Positions 50,851-62,598 of a DNA stretch of 64,000 nucleotides are shown one piece after another; positions within the stretch are counted from its first letter, which is position 1; every line of letters begins with the position of its first letter. The notes under the pieces are model-generated. The model made no database searches. It was not told the DNA's origin and saw only the letters and a program-made list of their open reading frames with translations. Source of the stretch: Cotesia glomerata (lineage: Eukaryota; Arthropoda; Insecta; Hymenoptera; Braconidae); assembly GCF_020080835.1 (NCBI RefSeq), contig NC_058164.1, positions 1,798,001 to 1,862,000 on the forward strand. The letters run 5' to 3'. The translations under genes were made by a program, and so were the position numbers.

Positions 50851-52573
50851 TCGTCCTAAACAAGTCCAGTTTTAAAATAATTTTTTAAATCAATAATGTT
50901 TCAGCCAAGAACTCTCATTTTATATAAATTGAATAAAAAAGAAGATTTCGATATAAATTTTCTTGGAGAATTTGGTAGTTAATTTGAAAGAAAGTACCTA
51001 TCGACACGTCTATTATTCACCAATGAAAATATTTAGATAAACCGTGGCACCATAGTGTTAACCCGACATCAATCATATATTTCTAGGTGAAATAAAATAA
51101 ACAAAAATTAGTTAGGCGCAAAAAATGGAAAATTTCGTCAACTTCTGTTTTGGGTGGCGCATAGCACACTCAAGTGTTGGTTATTTAAAAAAGAGTGTGG
51201 CAATGTCTCTATTATCCGATATATCCGTGAAATTAAAACCATCGCCACGGGTGGTATATAGGTATATAAATTTGTGTAACTTTTTTTCTCCTAAAAAATG
51301 TGAACCCCATGGATTTAAGACGCTGAAACGATGGAGTTAATGTTTGAATTATAAATATTCGTGTTTTTTAAGGAAATATCTCATCACAATCTGTGTCAAC
51401 AGTATAACAAAGTCGTTAAGTAAAAATTATCACACATTAGTTGTTCCATTCTTAAACTTTATAATTTATTATTTTTAATTTATTCAACGTCTAGTTTGTT
51501 AAATTCGATCGTAAACGTTTGCTTTAAATTGTTTACAACATTTAAAAACATTTTATTGCCCTTAACTGATATATTGTATTGAAATTTCGATTAGATGTTT
51601 TACTATAAAATAAAACCAGAGAAATTAAGTAAACAAGATATTCCCTTGTTATGTGGGCTTTCGTGTTTTCGTAGTAACTTTGTACCGGAAATTCTTTAAC
51701 ACTTCTTCAGATCATGTCACCGGAAAAGTTTATGTCTCTACTGAATACTGAAATGTTCACATTGATCTAAATCGTTTTGGAGCTATAATGTCTAATGTCC
51801 CGAGAAATAAAATAAAAATTATAATTATTATTTTTTCTTCCAAGAATACTTCCCATATCTACTTTAAATAATTCAAAAGAAAGTATCTTTTACAATTTTA
51901 TTTTATTTCTAAAACGGTATTTTTTATTTATTTATAAAATAAACTCAACAGTTGAGTTTAAGTTTTTAGTTATTTTGTTGATTTTATTTTTCAAACTTAT
52001 TTTAATAGAAATAAATTTGGTGAAAAATAAATGTGAATGGACAAGTTATTACGCTAATAAGAGACGTTAGGGTGAATATTATTATGCTAAATCTCAGACG
52101 GAATTTTCGGGCGTCATGTTGATCGTGCTAAAGTGATGTAGAATAACCAGCTTGCAGTCGACGAGGCGCGAAATAAGATAGACAGGTGTAAAGAATTAAA
52201 AAAACAGCAAGTGCAATGGGCGAGAAATAAAAGCTGGCTCTGGTATATGAATATCACGTAAAACATGACAATCCTCTATATAACACTAAATATATTCAAT
52301 TTTCAGCTTACCAATTCATACTTTTTTTTTATTTAATTTTTTTATTCTTTCACTAAAAAATTTCACCCTCCATTCATTATTTTTCGTCACTGCGCCAATT
52401 TAAAATAAAATTTCAAGACTTTTATACCGAATTCAACTTTTATGGTCTAATTAGCACAAATTTTACAATCGTAAAATTTAACCGTCATTAACATGATAAT
52501 TTTATTTTTTGCCTTCTTAAAATACCACATTTTTCGAATTTTATTTAATTGTACCAAACATTTTTTTAAGTAA

Positions 52574-52894
52574 TCTATATTATTAAGAGAATAAGAAAAA
52601 TTTTGTTTCCAAGATATGATAAAATCGGTTTTTTTTAGTGAAATTTAGTGTCATTACCAAGGTCTTGACTTGAATTTGTGCCTTTTCAAGGTTTTATTTC
52701 ATTCTCACCGATAGTCAATTTATTACGATAGGTATTTAGGCTGCATTCGAAAATGCTCTATCTCTAGATACATAATTAAGAAATATCCTTTTATCTTGTG
52801 AAATATTGACATTTTTAAAGATATAAGCTCACCCCGACATTACACTCATCGAGACCTTTCATTTGAGTACCCACATCAATTTTTCATATATTTA

Positions 52895-52940
<46 letters not shown>

Positions 52941-53401
52941 GAAAAATATATCAAAATGCATGTGGGTACTTAAATGAAAGCTCTTGATGAGTGTAACACC
53001 GGGATGAGCTTATATCTTTAAAAACGTCAATATTGAAGAAAGTACAGTGCAATTTAACAGATATCTTGTGAACTATTGATAGTTTTAAAGATATAAGTTC
53101 ACCCTGACATTACACTCATCGAGACCTTTCATTTGAGTACCCACATCAATTTTTTATATATTTTATATATTTATATATATTATATATATGTATGCATGAG
53201 CAATATATCAAAAATGCATGTGGGTACTCAAATGAAAGCTTTTGATGAGTGTAGCATCGGGATGAGCTTATATCTTTAAAAACGTCAATATTTAAGAAAT
53301 TATAGTGCAATTTAACAAAATTCATTATTTAAGAAAGCAAAATTTTTATTTTTTATAGTTCACAAGTCACGGCAGTCACATAATGACTGCAAGGTTGCTA
53401 G
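52574..53401 (+). mobile_element. mini-Helitron-like element, copy B
   Basis: The 5' end is TCTATATTATTAAGAGAATA after a host A. The 3' end has a perfect 7-bp hairpin GCAGTCA-CATAA-TGACTGC (53372-53390), then AAGGTTG and CTAG at 53398-53401, followed by a host T. TC...hairpin...CTRR inserted between A and T with no target duplication is the Helitron signature. The interior has two long palindromes, about 52804-53030 and 53080-53290. Their centres are (TA)n, and the arms match the corresponding arms in copy A at 38361. Confidence 0.75.
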
Positions 53402-53424
53402 TTTTCATTAAACATTTTACGCTA

Positions 53425-53577
53425 TACACTGATAAAAAAATTAATTTCATTCAAGGAAAAAAAATCTTAAATAAAAAAAAAATCATACAAATAAATTTTT
53501 TCACTCCATTCAAGACAAAAAATTATTTTTTCAATTCAAGATTTTTTTCTCTTGGACCAAGTTAATTTTTTCATAAG
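53425..53577. repeat. self-complementary TTGATTCAAG-family repeat
   Basis: It starts ACACTGATAAAAAAATTAAT then TTCATTCAAGG, and ends TCTCTTGGACCAAGTTAATT with a T run and CAT. It lies only 24 bp after the Helitron 3' end. It is MITE-like. Confidence 0.55.
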
Positions 53578-56297
53578 CATATGTAACGAATGTATAATAA
53601 ATGTATAAATTACAAAAGTACACTCTTATCAAGATGTTTAGTTAAATTAATAATCAAAGGTACAGCGTACACAATAATTACAATACATAAAGAATTCCTT
53701 TAGAAGGGTAAGGTATATGGTACACGTCTAAGCTAATTTGTAAGCCCACAAACAATTTAATAAAGATATAATTTGAGTAAAGGCTAATAAACCGTATCAT
53801 CGATGAATCTATGCTTCCAAAAACAAACTTAGGGGCGGAACTAAATATTAACCAATAGATATATCATGCCCTGGAGAGAAAGAGAATATGGTGAAGTTGT
53901 CGATTCTCAATTTAGTGGCAGCAAAAAAACCCCAAGAATTTACAGTAAAAAGGGACGAAAAAAAGTTTGATTTTTTAGTTTAAAACAACATTGAATTCTC
54001 GTATACTCTTGAGAGAAGAAAAAGTCGACAAGATACAAAACCAGTTATCTCTTTTCCTTGATACATCAATGAGATAACCAAAGAATCACAAAGTTACATA
54101 CAAATAATAGTAACTAAACGTGTATGGTACGTATGTACTTCACGTAGATGCTAAAATACTTGGATGTATAAACTCGTAAGATTTTACGAGTCGCGGCGCA
54201 TTGTGCTTTGACGACACACAATCAAGTGTTATTTAAGGAAATGAAACAAGAAAAAAAAAGAGCATGAACACAAGGCACCAACGTAACAACGAGAACACGA
54301 GACTCTTTATCAGTGCAAGTGAACCAGGTACAACCCGTACAGTACCTGTACTTATACTTATATACCGAGAACAAGACTCTTGTATACAAGAGCCTGTATA
54401 ATATGGAATGGGACCAAGTTAGCGATCGCAGACACTCGCGAGACGCCAGTGTCCAGTGTAGCATCTTTGTATTTAACAAATCGCAAATCTTTTATTCACG
54501 CTCATTTATTTTTTTTTGAATCTTTTTTTAACATGTCTCGACAAGCCAGAGAGTTTACCAGTTTTCGACGCCTCCGGGTGCGGGAGCGTACGTCCACCCT
54601 TTCTCACTCTTAACTTGCTCTACTCATTCTCGTTTAAGCCTCTTTCAGGCCAATCGATAAGGCACTTTACCCTTTTTTATTCACTCTTGTTTTTTAATTT
54701 TGTTCCATCATCGATTTACGCCAGAAAAAGCCCACTTGTGATGCAATTTAAACTCTAATTTTTTCATTTTTTTTTATTACACTCTGTATTATTAATTAAT
54801 TACTTAAATTTCATACTGTCAACACTTAAATGAGTGGAGGCTAAAAGTAATACCAATTAAAAAATTAATAAATGGCGAAATAAATAATTGATAAGAAGAT
54901 ATAATATTTAAATTAATGATACACTTAAAAATGTGTATAATGAAGTTGACATGGTGTCTATTGTCAGCAATAAAAATATTGCCTTCATTATAAATCGCAT
55001 GTAAGAGACGTTGACAGTTTACAAGTAAATAACATCGTACATTACTCCGATTAAATAAATTAAATATATTCTGATGACATTGCAATTCAATTTTCATCCT
55101 TGTGAATCATATAATATATATGTACACATAAGTACTTTCATGCATACGGCTTTAAATTAATGTATCTAGCACTTGGTAACGTGTAAATATATTTTATATT
55201 ATCATTTAACATTACTCAAGCATCGTCTTTATTACCGAGTTTAAACTTGACGAGCCGCTGAAGTGACTAATGGATCTTGAATGATACTTTTATATTTTAT
55301 AATCCCCAAGGAAATCTTCATCTTCACTATCTTGTTCATTAATAAAAAATATCTCCAGTTAACTTAAATAAAAACTCAGATAAAAAATTAATAAAAAATC
55401 TTTGAGATCAAAGAGCGATTTGCATACACGACAATAAATCTTACTTGGACCTGTGATTATCGGATTACTAAAAATTCCAGCCCTAAAGGCTCCGTATGTA
55501 TAAATTGTTTTTTTTTTTTATTGTTTTTATTTCTCTTTCTCTTTCTTTAAAAAAAGCTAAACGAGGCAATTGATTGAAATATATATGATACATGTATCGG
55601 GTGTGTAATTTAGTGTAACAAAATATTATTAAGTGCTGTGGAGGAATTTTTATAAAGGAATCAATTTAAATAAATCGTTATTATAAATATTTTGAGTTAT
55701 ATTATCGAGTTATCACGTTCACACTTAAATATTTAAAATGAGGCGCGTAAATATATATAAAATATATTCATATATATGTATAGAAGTATGTACATACCCA
55801 AGCAAATCCAAGTCATTATTTATAATACCGATGAATAATCTCACACTATACAGAGTAACCACACGCAAAATTTATATTATAATGGCAAATATTATATATT
55901 ATATTAACGTTTGAATGGAAGATCCCGAATCGCCAAAGGTGCTTTTTTAAATTCATTACCCTCTCAAATATTCAATTATTCTTACTATTTTTGTTTGATT
56001 TATCATTACAATAATGAAAAACAAATGGAGTAATAAAAATATACTTGATGTTGTTTTTTATAACTCTAAATTCTCTCTGCAATTTGTTAATTTCACGGCT
56101 GATTAGAATACTAAAACTTATTTATTTCGACGGTTATACGGCCAATTAGTCGGACGATAAATTTTAAATTCTTAAAGTATGAAATAGAAATTAATTATTT
56201 TTATTTAATAAATTTAATATTTCAAATAAGAATAGAGGTGAAAAATTTACCGTAAATAATACTTTAGTTTTAACAAAACAGTGTACGAATAATAATT

Positions 56298-56500
56298 ACA
56301 CTAAAAAAAAAAATTAATTTGATTCGAGAGAAAAATTCTTGAACCAAGAAAATAATTTTGAAGAGGGTAATTGTCCTGAATCAAGTAAAATTTCCTTAAA
56401 TCAAAAAAAATTTATTAGTTCAAGAATTTTTCTACTCAAATCAAGAAGATTAAGTTCCTCAAAATTATATACTTGATTCAAGAACATTTTTTTTCTGTGT
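56298..56500. repeat. self-complementary TTGATTCAAG-family repeat
   Basis: It starts ACACTAAAAAAAAAAATTAA then TTTGATTCGAGAG, and ends ACTTGATTCAAGAACATTTT then TTTTCTGTGT. It is one of the best-preserved copies of the family, with ends forming a long imperfect dyad. Confidence 0.65.
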
Positions 56501-58009
56501 ATATCATTACTATATTATTTTAGTTATTTTTAGAAAATTTTATTTAGAATAGTATGTAGAAACTTTTAAAAAAAATTTTTTTTTTAGTATTACAAAAATC
56601 AAAATTAAAAATTTTTTTATAAGAATACATTTTTTTAAATCACTAATTACGTGTTTTTGTTACAATTTTTCCAATAAACCTGCAACCTATTTTTTAAATT
56701 AAAAAAAAAAATCTATTTATAAAATTAAAAATTATTCATTTTTCATTTTTTTATTAAAAATATAAATCGCTTAATTCGCAAAATTAAATTAATATTATTA
56801 TTATTGCATTAAATCAGATTAAAATTGATGAACTTAAAAGTCACGGAGTATCCTTTGAGCACGTGTTACAAAAAAAACGCGTTAGTAACTTATATATAGC
56901 TCGAAAAAGGAATAAAAAGCCTTGGAAGTAGAAGTAAAGTAAATGGATTGAGATTGTTATCCAGGGAACAATTATTTAGAGTCAGTTGTCACCCGTCATT
57001 GTTTTGGTGTCCGTTCAATAAAGGTGTAAGTAAAGTGTGATCAAGGTAAGGTATGTTAGGTTGTAAGAGAACCGTAAAAAGTAGCCCATGCAACAGCACC
57101 AAAGTCAAGTGAAACAACGCCTGTGTCGGATTGAGAGGGTTGATTTTATCAGCGGCATCAAGCCGTTTAAAGTTATTTCTATAGCACATATATACGTATG
57201 TTAATGTATTACACGTACATTCGATTACCATTGATACGATTTCATCTCAGAGATATAATTCAAGTAACGTGGGTGATTAAAAATAAATAACGGACCACCC
57301 ATGTCAATAATTTCCACTTTAAGAAAATCACTAATATATTATTACCATTATCATTATCGCTATAATTTATTTTTTATCTATTAAAGAACAAGTGTTTTGA
57401 CTCATCGGGTGACAGTTTTTATTTATTGGACATTCATTTCATTTTTATTCTAGACACCTAAAAATTTTTGAGGCGTTTTAAATATGTCCTTTTTTTTTTT
57501 TCACTATTCTGTGAAATTTTTTAATAATTTTCGACCGTTTCCGGGAATTTGAGTGTTTCTGTTAATTCTAAAGTTATTTTTATGAATTGATAGCTGATGG
57601 TCTGGTACTCGTAGTAAGAATTGCTATGTATGTATTGGGCATAGAGTGGATTCTACATAAGTTGAAAAGACAAGAGACAAGATACCAATTTATTCATTAG
57701 TCGGCGGGGGTTGCTAAAATACACGTGTTATCTTGATATTTAAATTATAAAAAAGAGAAATTATAAATTCGTGGATGTTTTTTATAATAATTAATATATA
57801 ATAATTTGTCTGTTGTCATAGAAAAAGGAAAAAAATATTTATTGACTTTGGTAATCATAAATAACTCCCATTAACCTTGTGCGACTTCGTTACCAACTGT
57901 TGTCTCTTATACCAACGAGTTTTCGGAATATTTTGCATTATTTGTTGGTCGAGTTTTATTATTATATTTGATCTCACCGTGTGGTGTTATGTCTTTTATA
58001 TGTTATATG

Positions 58010-58760
58010 TTGGCGCCCCTCGGTGCGCTCGTTAGCTCCCAGAGCGATCGTTTCGACAACCAAACTGGCGCTTCCGTGCGTGTTTAAATTCAATTTCAAC
58101 GCACGTAACACGTTTACGCGAAAAACACATTAACGAATTTAAAAAAACAAAAAAATCTTTATTATAATTTTTTAAAATAAAACTACTACTATTTTAACTT
58201 TGTAAAAATATTTTTTAAAATAAAAAATAAATTAATAAAAAATTAAATACCACAAGGCCGAATGTAGTAATAAAAATTTTTTAGACTTTTATAAATTATT
58301 ATCGTTAATAAAATTAAATTGGAGCCCGAAATTTAAGATTAAAATTTTTCCTCTAATTTCACCCAAAAAATAATTATTTTTATCTAATAAATTTTTTTAT
58401 AATAAAATTTAATGTTCCCGTTGGATTTTTTAATAAATTTAATTGTCCATAAATTTTTTTTATTTATTTTATAAAGTGTGTAAAAAGAAGTTTCTTCGCA
58501 GTAGGCCCTGTTGAGTTGTCGATAAATCGATCAACGCACATCACTTTAACTTTGACCAATACACTCACACCAATCTCAAAGATCAGCAACCTGAGAAACA
58601 AATCCCAGGAATTAAGCGTCCCATCTTGTATTGAGAAGCAGTGGAGGCTAGTAGTCTTAAACTACGACACTTTCTGCCAGGGATCCAGGGACCTTCCTCA
58701 GAGCTACTATGAGTTATGCAAACCCTGTAGGTGGCTCCGCCGTGCGGCTTGAAGAAACAT
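58010..58760 (+). promoter_or_regulatory. GC-rich blocks upstream of MICU exon 2, possible alternative promoter and first exon
   Basis: Two blocks stand out from the AT-rich intron. 58010-58090 contains CpG-rich CGCCCCTCGGTGCGCTCG. 58590-58760 has balanced composition and overlapping open frames on both strands. In the second block an ATG at 58709 (MSYANP) is followed 18 nt later by a donor-like GTAGGT at 58727 in phase 0, compatible with exon 2 at 59119. This would give a MICU isoform lacking the mitochondrial leader. The evidence is composition plus phase only. An unrelated conserved element or repeat is equally possible. Confidence 0.25.
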
Positions 58761-59118
58761 TTCCATCCGACAGCGATTTTTCTTATATTCAAACGTACTG
58801 TAACAAGACCGCTTGCGAGAAGATTTTTTTTCAAACTTTAAATGGATTATTTATCTATTTTATTAGAATTTATCGAAAATTCCCCGACCTTTCACCTCGA
58901 ATTTAATAGGTATAATTTTTATTTGACGTTAATCATAAATCATGCATTACATTAAATTTTTTTTAATTACACATAAATCTACTGTTATATAAAAATTTAT
59001 TATTGTTGCTATTATCCTGTTTCCTTATTTATTATTATTATTACATCGAGTACCGAGATTACTGATTAATAAGAAATTATATATAAACAAAAAGCAATTA
59101 AATTTAAATTCTTTACAG

Positions 59119-59260
59119 CGAGAAGATGATTTTCCCAAGGCGGTTAAATTGACTATGAGAGAACGAAGATTTATCAAATTTGCCTCAGTCGAATTCAATG
59201 GCCAGCTTTATATGACACCTCAAGATTTTCTCGACAGTATAATCGAGCCTGAACCAAGAC
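59119..59260 (+). CDS. MICU3: MICU3-like protein, coding exon 2 (residues 70-116 plus one base)
   Basis: The acceptor is CTTTACAG and the donor GTAAGT at 59261. Read in phase 0 it gives REDDFPKAVKLT then MRERRFIKFASVEFNGQLYM and TPQDFLDSIIEPEPR. RERRF.KFASVE..GQL.MTP.DF is the conserved MICU N-terminal lobe, and the form here is closer to MICU2/MICU3 than MICU1. It ends in phase 1. Residue numbers assume direct splicing from exon 1. Confidence 0.92.
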
Positions 59261-59390
59261 GTAAGTTGTTTTATTGTTTATTTCTCCCGCGATTCATTAA
59301 ATCTCTTACTCGTGTCATAGTTAACGATAAAATTTATAAAAAAGTAAAACCGTAAACCTTGAAGTAAAAATAATTTTTATATATTTTTAG

Positions 59391-59501
59391 CTAGATATAA
59401 ACGAAGAATTCTTGCTAACAAAGATATTGAAATGATTAAAAATACAACGCCTTTATTGCAACGAGGGAATTCTCACATGTTTAGGAATCTCAAAGACAAA
59501 G
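59391..59501 (+). CDS. MICU3: MICU3-like protein, coding exon 3 (residues 117-153 plus one base)
   Basis: It follows a 130-nt intron. The acceptor is TATTTTTAG and the donor GTAGGT at 59502. It encodes RYKRRILANKDIEMIKNTTP, LLQRGNSHM and FRNLKDKG. LFRNLK.KG.ISYTEYLFLL across the exon 3-4 junction is a hallmark of MICU proteins. Phase 1 to phase 1. Confidence 0.92.
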
Positions 59502-59915
59502 GTAGGTGTTAACAATAACATCCTTTTATAATAAAAAACTCATTAAGTACCAGTTTTTAAGCATAGTCATCAGACATTGATTGTTTATGTAAGATTCTAA
59601 TTATAAGTCAATTTTATTTGACTTAGATAATCATTTTTTATTATAAATTAACTCATTCATGATTTTTAAAATAAAAATTTTAGTAAAATTATGTTTTTTT
59701 TTAATTTAAAAGTCTGACGTTAAAAATTGCTTGATATTAAAATCGAAATTCTTTTAAAAGCTTTAAAAAAAATAATTTCATTTTTATAATAATTTTTGAT
59801 AAAAATGATAAAAATTATAAAATTTCTCAATTTTTGAATAAAAATATACGAAGTTTTATTTAAAAATGATATTATTAGTAATCTTATCTTTTTCTTTTGA
59901 CTTCTGAAAGAAATA

Positions 59916-60383
59916 AAATAACTTAAAATTTGGTCACAGAAATTCAGGACAATAATTTCAAGCTACGTATTGATTCTAGTTGAACGTTTCGTTCTTTTAT
60001 TAGGACTTCCTCAGCAACTACTTACAAATAAACATAAAAATTGTAACCTTTGTATACAATAATATGTATAAAAAATTTCGTAGTACAATTATACTTTAAT
60101 CATACTAGGTCACAGTTTAAAATATATTATTGTTGAAACATAAAGTATTAGTATGCATATTATAAAATTTTTTTACAACAATTAACATTTAAAATTTTTC
60201 TACCAATTATCACAGAATAATTACACATCAACTAAGAGTTTGTTAATATTACAGCTGATGTCATTAGAAATATATTTAATTATTCTGAGGAAGTCCTAAT
60301 AAAAGGACGAAACGTTCAACTAGAATCAATCCGTAGTTTGAAATTATTGTCCTGAATTTCTATGACCAAATTTTAAGTTATTT
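59916..60383. mobile_element. 468-bp element with 99-bp terminal inverted repeats
   Basis: The left arm 59916-60014 starts AAATAACTTAAAATTTGGTC and ends TTAGGACTTCCTCAG. The right arm 60285-60383 is its reverse complement at over 90% identity. The centre is AT-rich with no open frame. It lies in MICU intron 3 (59502-61266). The long, well-matched arms indicate a fairly recent insertion. No convincing target duplication was found. Confidence 0.8.
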
Positions 60384-61266
60384 ACATTTTGTGGACGTGA
60401 TTAACATTTTAAGAAGTAAATAATTTTTTACATCAATTAAACATCTTCTAAATTATTAATTTTCACAATACTTTCTTTAAAATCAAACAAAAAATTGAAT
60501 ATCAAGAAAACATAAATCACCGCAGAGTGAATCAGAATACATCCTAATAATTAAACCAAAAAAAAAATCTAGCTTTAAATTACACGTTGTGTAAAACTTT
60601 AGAAGGATTGACGACTGCCCCAGTGCTGATTTATTTATTTATAATAAATCATAGACATATACATGATAAATTTATGAGCTAAGACTGTTTATGGTGATTA
60701 AATCAACGTAACAACTCGTCAACTAGATTGAAAGTAAGACATATCACATAGACGTACGACATCTGCGAAAGTGATTGATGATTTGATGACCACAAAGAGA
60801 ATAGAGATCAGTATTAAACATAGACACAGTACATGGAGGACAGTGAAGAGTAAAAGTATATGCGGATATATATCAAAACACATGTCAAGAATCAGCAGAA
60901 AATGGATTTTATTTTGTTTAATTTTATTCCATACACGACGACGTGTCATAGAGACATCAAATGTAAATAAACAGGGAGTATAGTATCATATGAGTATGAG
61001 ATTGGAGGATGGATGTCTATAATTTTATTATTTTATTAAGGTAGATATAGAGCCAGCAGTATAATAATGTAAGTAGAGTGCAACGAGTTTATTGAGCTGG
61101 TAGAAAAATCATTGCGGGTAGACGTGATCTTTAAATATGACCTTACTCAGCAATTTATTGCGAGTGTAAGAAATTAACGAGTATTTTTTATTTTTTTTTA
61201 GATGGATCGTTTAGTTTAAGATATTCTTTTTGGTTTTAATATATATTATTTTTTGCTCGGTTTCAG

Positions 61267-61314
61267 GAATAATTTCTTACACCGAGTACCTGTTTCTACT
61301 GTCTATACTCACAA
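61267..61314 (+). CDS. MICU3: MICU3-like protein, coding exon 4 (residues 154-169 plus one base)
   Basis: A 48-nt micro-exon between TTTCAG and GTAAGT. With the carried G it encodes GIISYTEYLFLLSILT, a near-invariant MICU segment preceding the first EF-hand. Phase 1 to phase 1. It is too short to be found by open-frame length and is recognised by sequence and phase. Confidence 0.92.
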
Positions 61315-62116
61315 GTAAGTATCTCAAGAGTACAGTATTCTATAGTTAATTTATAGCGTAAATTACTGCGCTAAACAAACTTCGAGACACATCGGTTAAC
61401 GTATTTCCTATACCCTGATATTAAAACCCGTTTGTGTGTACATTTATCTTTGTGAAAAGATCCTTCTTGTGTGTTATAAACGGGCTTATATACTTATACA
61501 CATCTTTATAATATTTGAATTGTCTTTTTAACTTTATCATATCTTTATTTAGATTTAATGTTTAATAAATATACATTTCATAGTTATTTTTATTATGTAT
61601 TAGACTTCATAATATCATTATAATTCCCGCGATAAATTTATTTTTCAAATTAGTTTTCTTGTAATAATTAAGATTTCATCGCGACTAGAATTATAAATTT
61701 ATATATATCAGCATCTATTAAATTACTTGAATTCCGACGGCTGTAGCTTTTGATCAAATTGTCACATCAAAATTCAATAAATTTATTATGTACATTTGAT
61801 TGTTTTAATTAATATCTTCAAAAAAAGAAATAACTTACTAATTATTGATTAAATTTTTAATTGTAAATATTTTTTTAATTTTAATAAAAAAAAATTGAGG
61901 CAGAAAAATTAAAAAAATAATTAAATTGATGCTTTTAAAAATAAACTGATCAAATTTATTGAAAATAAATTTTAAAATAAAACAGCTCGACATTCTATAG
62001 AATAAAATTTAATTTTTTCAATATAAACACCGCAATTTACAATTACCGATTTAAATTTAAGTGTAAAAAATAATATTCAATATAAACAAAAAAGAATTTA
62101 TCATTAAATTTCAATC

Positions 62117-62117
<1 letters not shown>

Positions 62118-62156
<39 letters not shown>
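62118..62156. repeat. (AT)n microsatellite
   Basis: About 19 AT units, 30 bp before the acceptor of MICU coding exon 5. Length variation this close to a splice acceptor could matter for branch-point spacing. Confidence 0.9.
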
Positions 62157-62161
<5 letters not shown>

Positions 62162-62185
62162 TAATAAATAATTTAAATCTTACAG

Positions 62186-62268
62186 AACCACAAACTGGAT
62201 TCCGAATCGCTTTCAATATGTTTGATACCGATGGAAATGAAATAGTCGACAAAGACGAGTTCCTTGTG
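62186..62268 (+). CDS. MICU3: MICU3-like protein, coding exon 5 with first EF-hand (residues 170-197)
   Basis: The acceptor is AATCTTACAG and the donor GTAAGA at 62269. It encodes KPQTGFRIAFNMF, then the calcium-binding loop DTDGNEIVDKDE (residues 183-194), then FLV. Ligand positions 1, 3, 5, 9 and 12 are D, D, N, D and E, so the site should bind calcium. GFRIAFNMFDTDGNE matches MICU3 more closely than MICU1. It ends in phase 0, just inside the exit helix of the EF-hand. Confidence 0.93.
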
Positions 62269-62535
62269 GTAAGATGAACATAAAAAAAAAAGTTGCACTC
62301 AAACGGTTCCTATTTTTAGTGCATTTTATTTAATTTATTTAATTATCATTCAATTAAGACTGAATTTTTATTAATATCCCTTTGAAATCAAAGCTTATAT
62401 TTTTTTATATTTAGATATTTTATAAAACAAAATTCACGGATACATTACATTCATTATACCAATAAAAGAAACGAACAAATAGTGGGAGGGACCACCATTG
62501 ACATTAGTCTTTGCATGAAATAAATTTTTTCACAG

Positions 62536-62598
62536 ATGAGGAGGCTGTTCGGTTCCGGAATAAGAAATCGTCAGCTCCACGAGGCAACTGAACGAGTC
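62536..62598 (+). CDS. MICU3: MICU3-like protein, candidate alternative exon 6a (21 codons)
   Basis: The acceptor is TTTTTTCACAG and the donor GTGAGT at 62599, phase 0 at both ends. It encodes MRRLFGSGIRNRQLHEATER and Val. After DEFLV of exon 5, MRRLF fits the hydrophobic pattern of the EF-hand exit helix, where other MICU3 proteins have an LQ.IF-type sequence. The following two exons start the same way, so this is probably one of a set of alternatives. Serial inclusion in one transcript is also in frame. Confidence 0.7.

Larger units (their letters stand above)
44964..59118 (+). other. MICU gene intron 1 (about 14.2 kb)
   Basis: The donor is GTAACT at 44964 and the acceptor CTTTACAG ends at 59118. 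It is mostly AT-rich and contains a mini-Helitron, two adjacent inverted-repeat elements near 50 kb and several TTGATTCAAG-family copies. Less AT-rich blocks without identified content lie at about 48.78-48.91, 51.12-51.26, 54.25-54.70, 56.98-57.20 and 58.0-58.8 kb. Any of these could hold an unrecognised exon or regulatory element. Confidence 0.6.

Noticed and set aside
51125..51340. 71-codon + frame with a phase-0 donor-like site after KPSPR
   Set aside because: It could be an alternative first exon of the MICU gene, but there is no leader-like feature, no similarity and no supporting promoter. One in three such frames would have the right phase by chance.
54222..54758. Cluster of overlapping 68-85-codon frames on both strands
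   Set aside because: The block is less AT-rich, so stops are rarer. The frames conflict and none has a motif or a convincing splice context.
56989..57231. 80-codon minus-strand frame with Leu-rich hydrophobic stretch
   Set aside because: There is no similarity and no partner exon. It is more likely a non-coding block of higher GC in the MICU intron.
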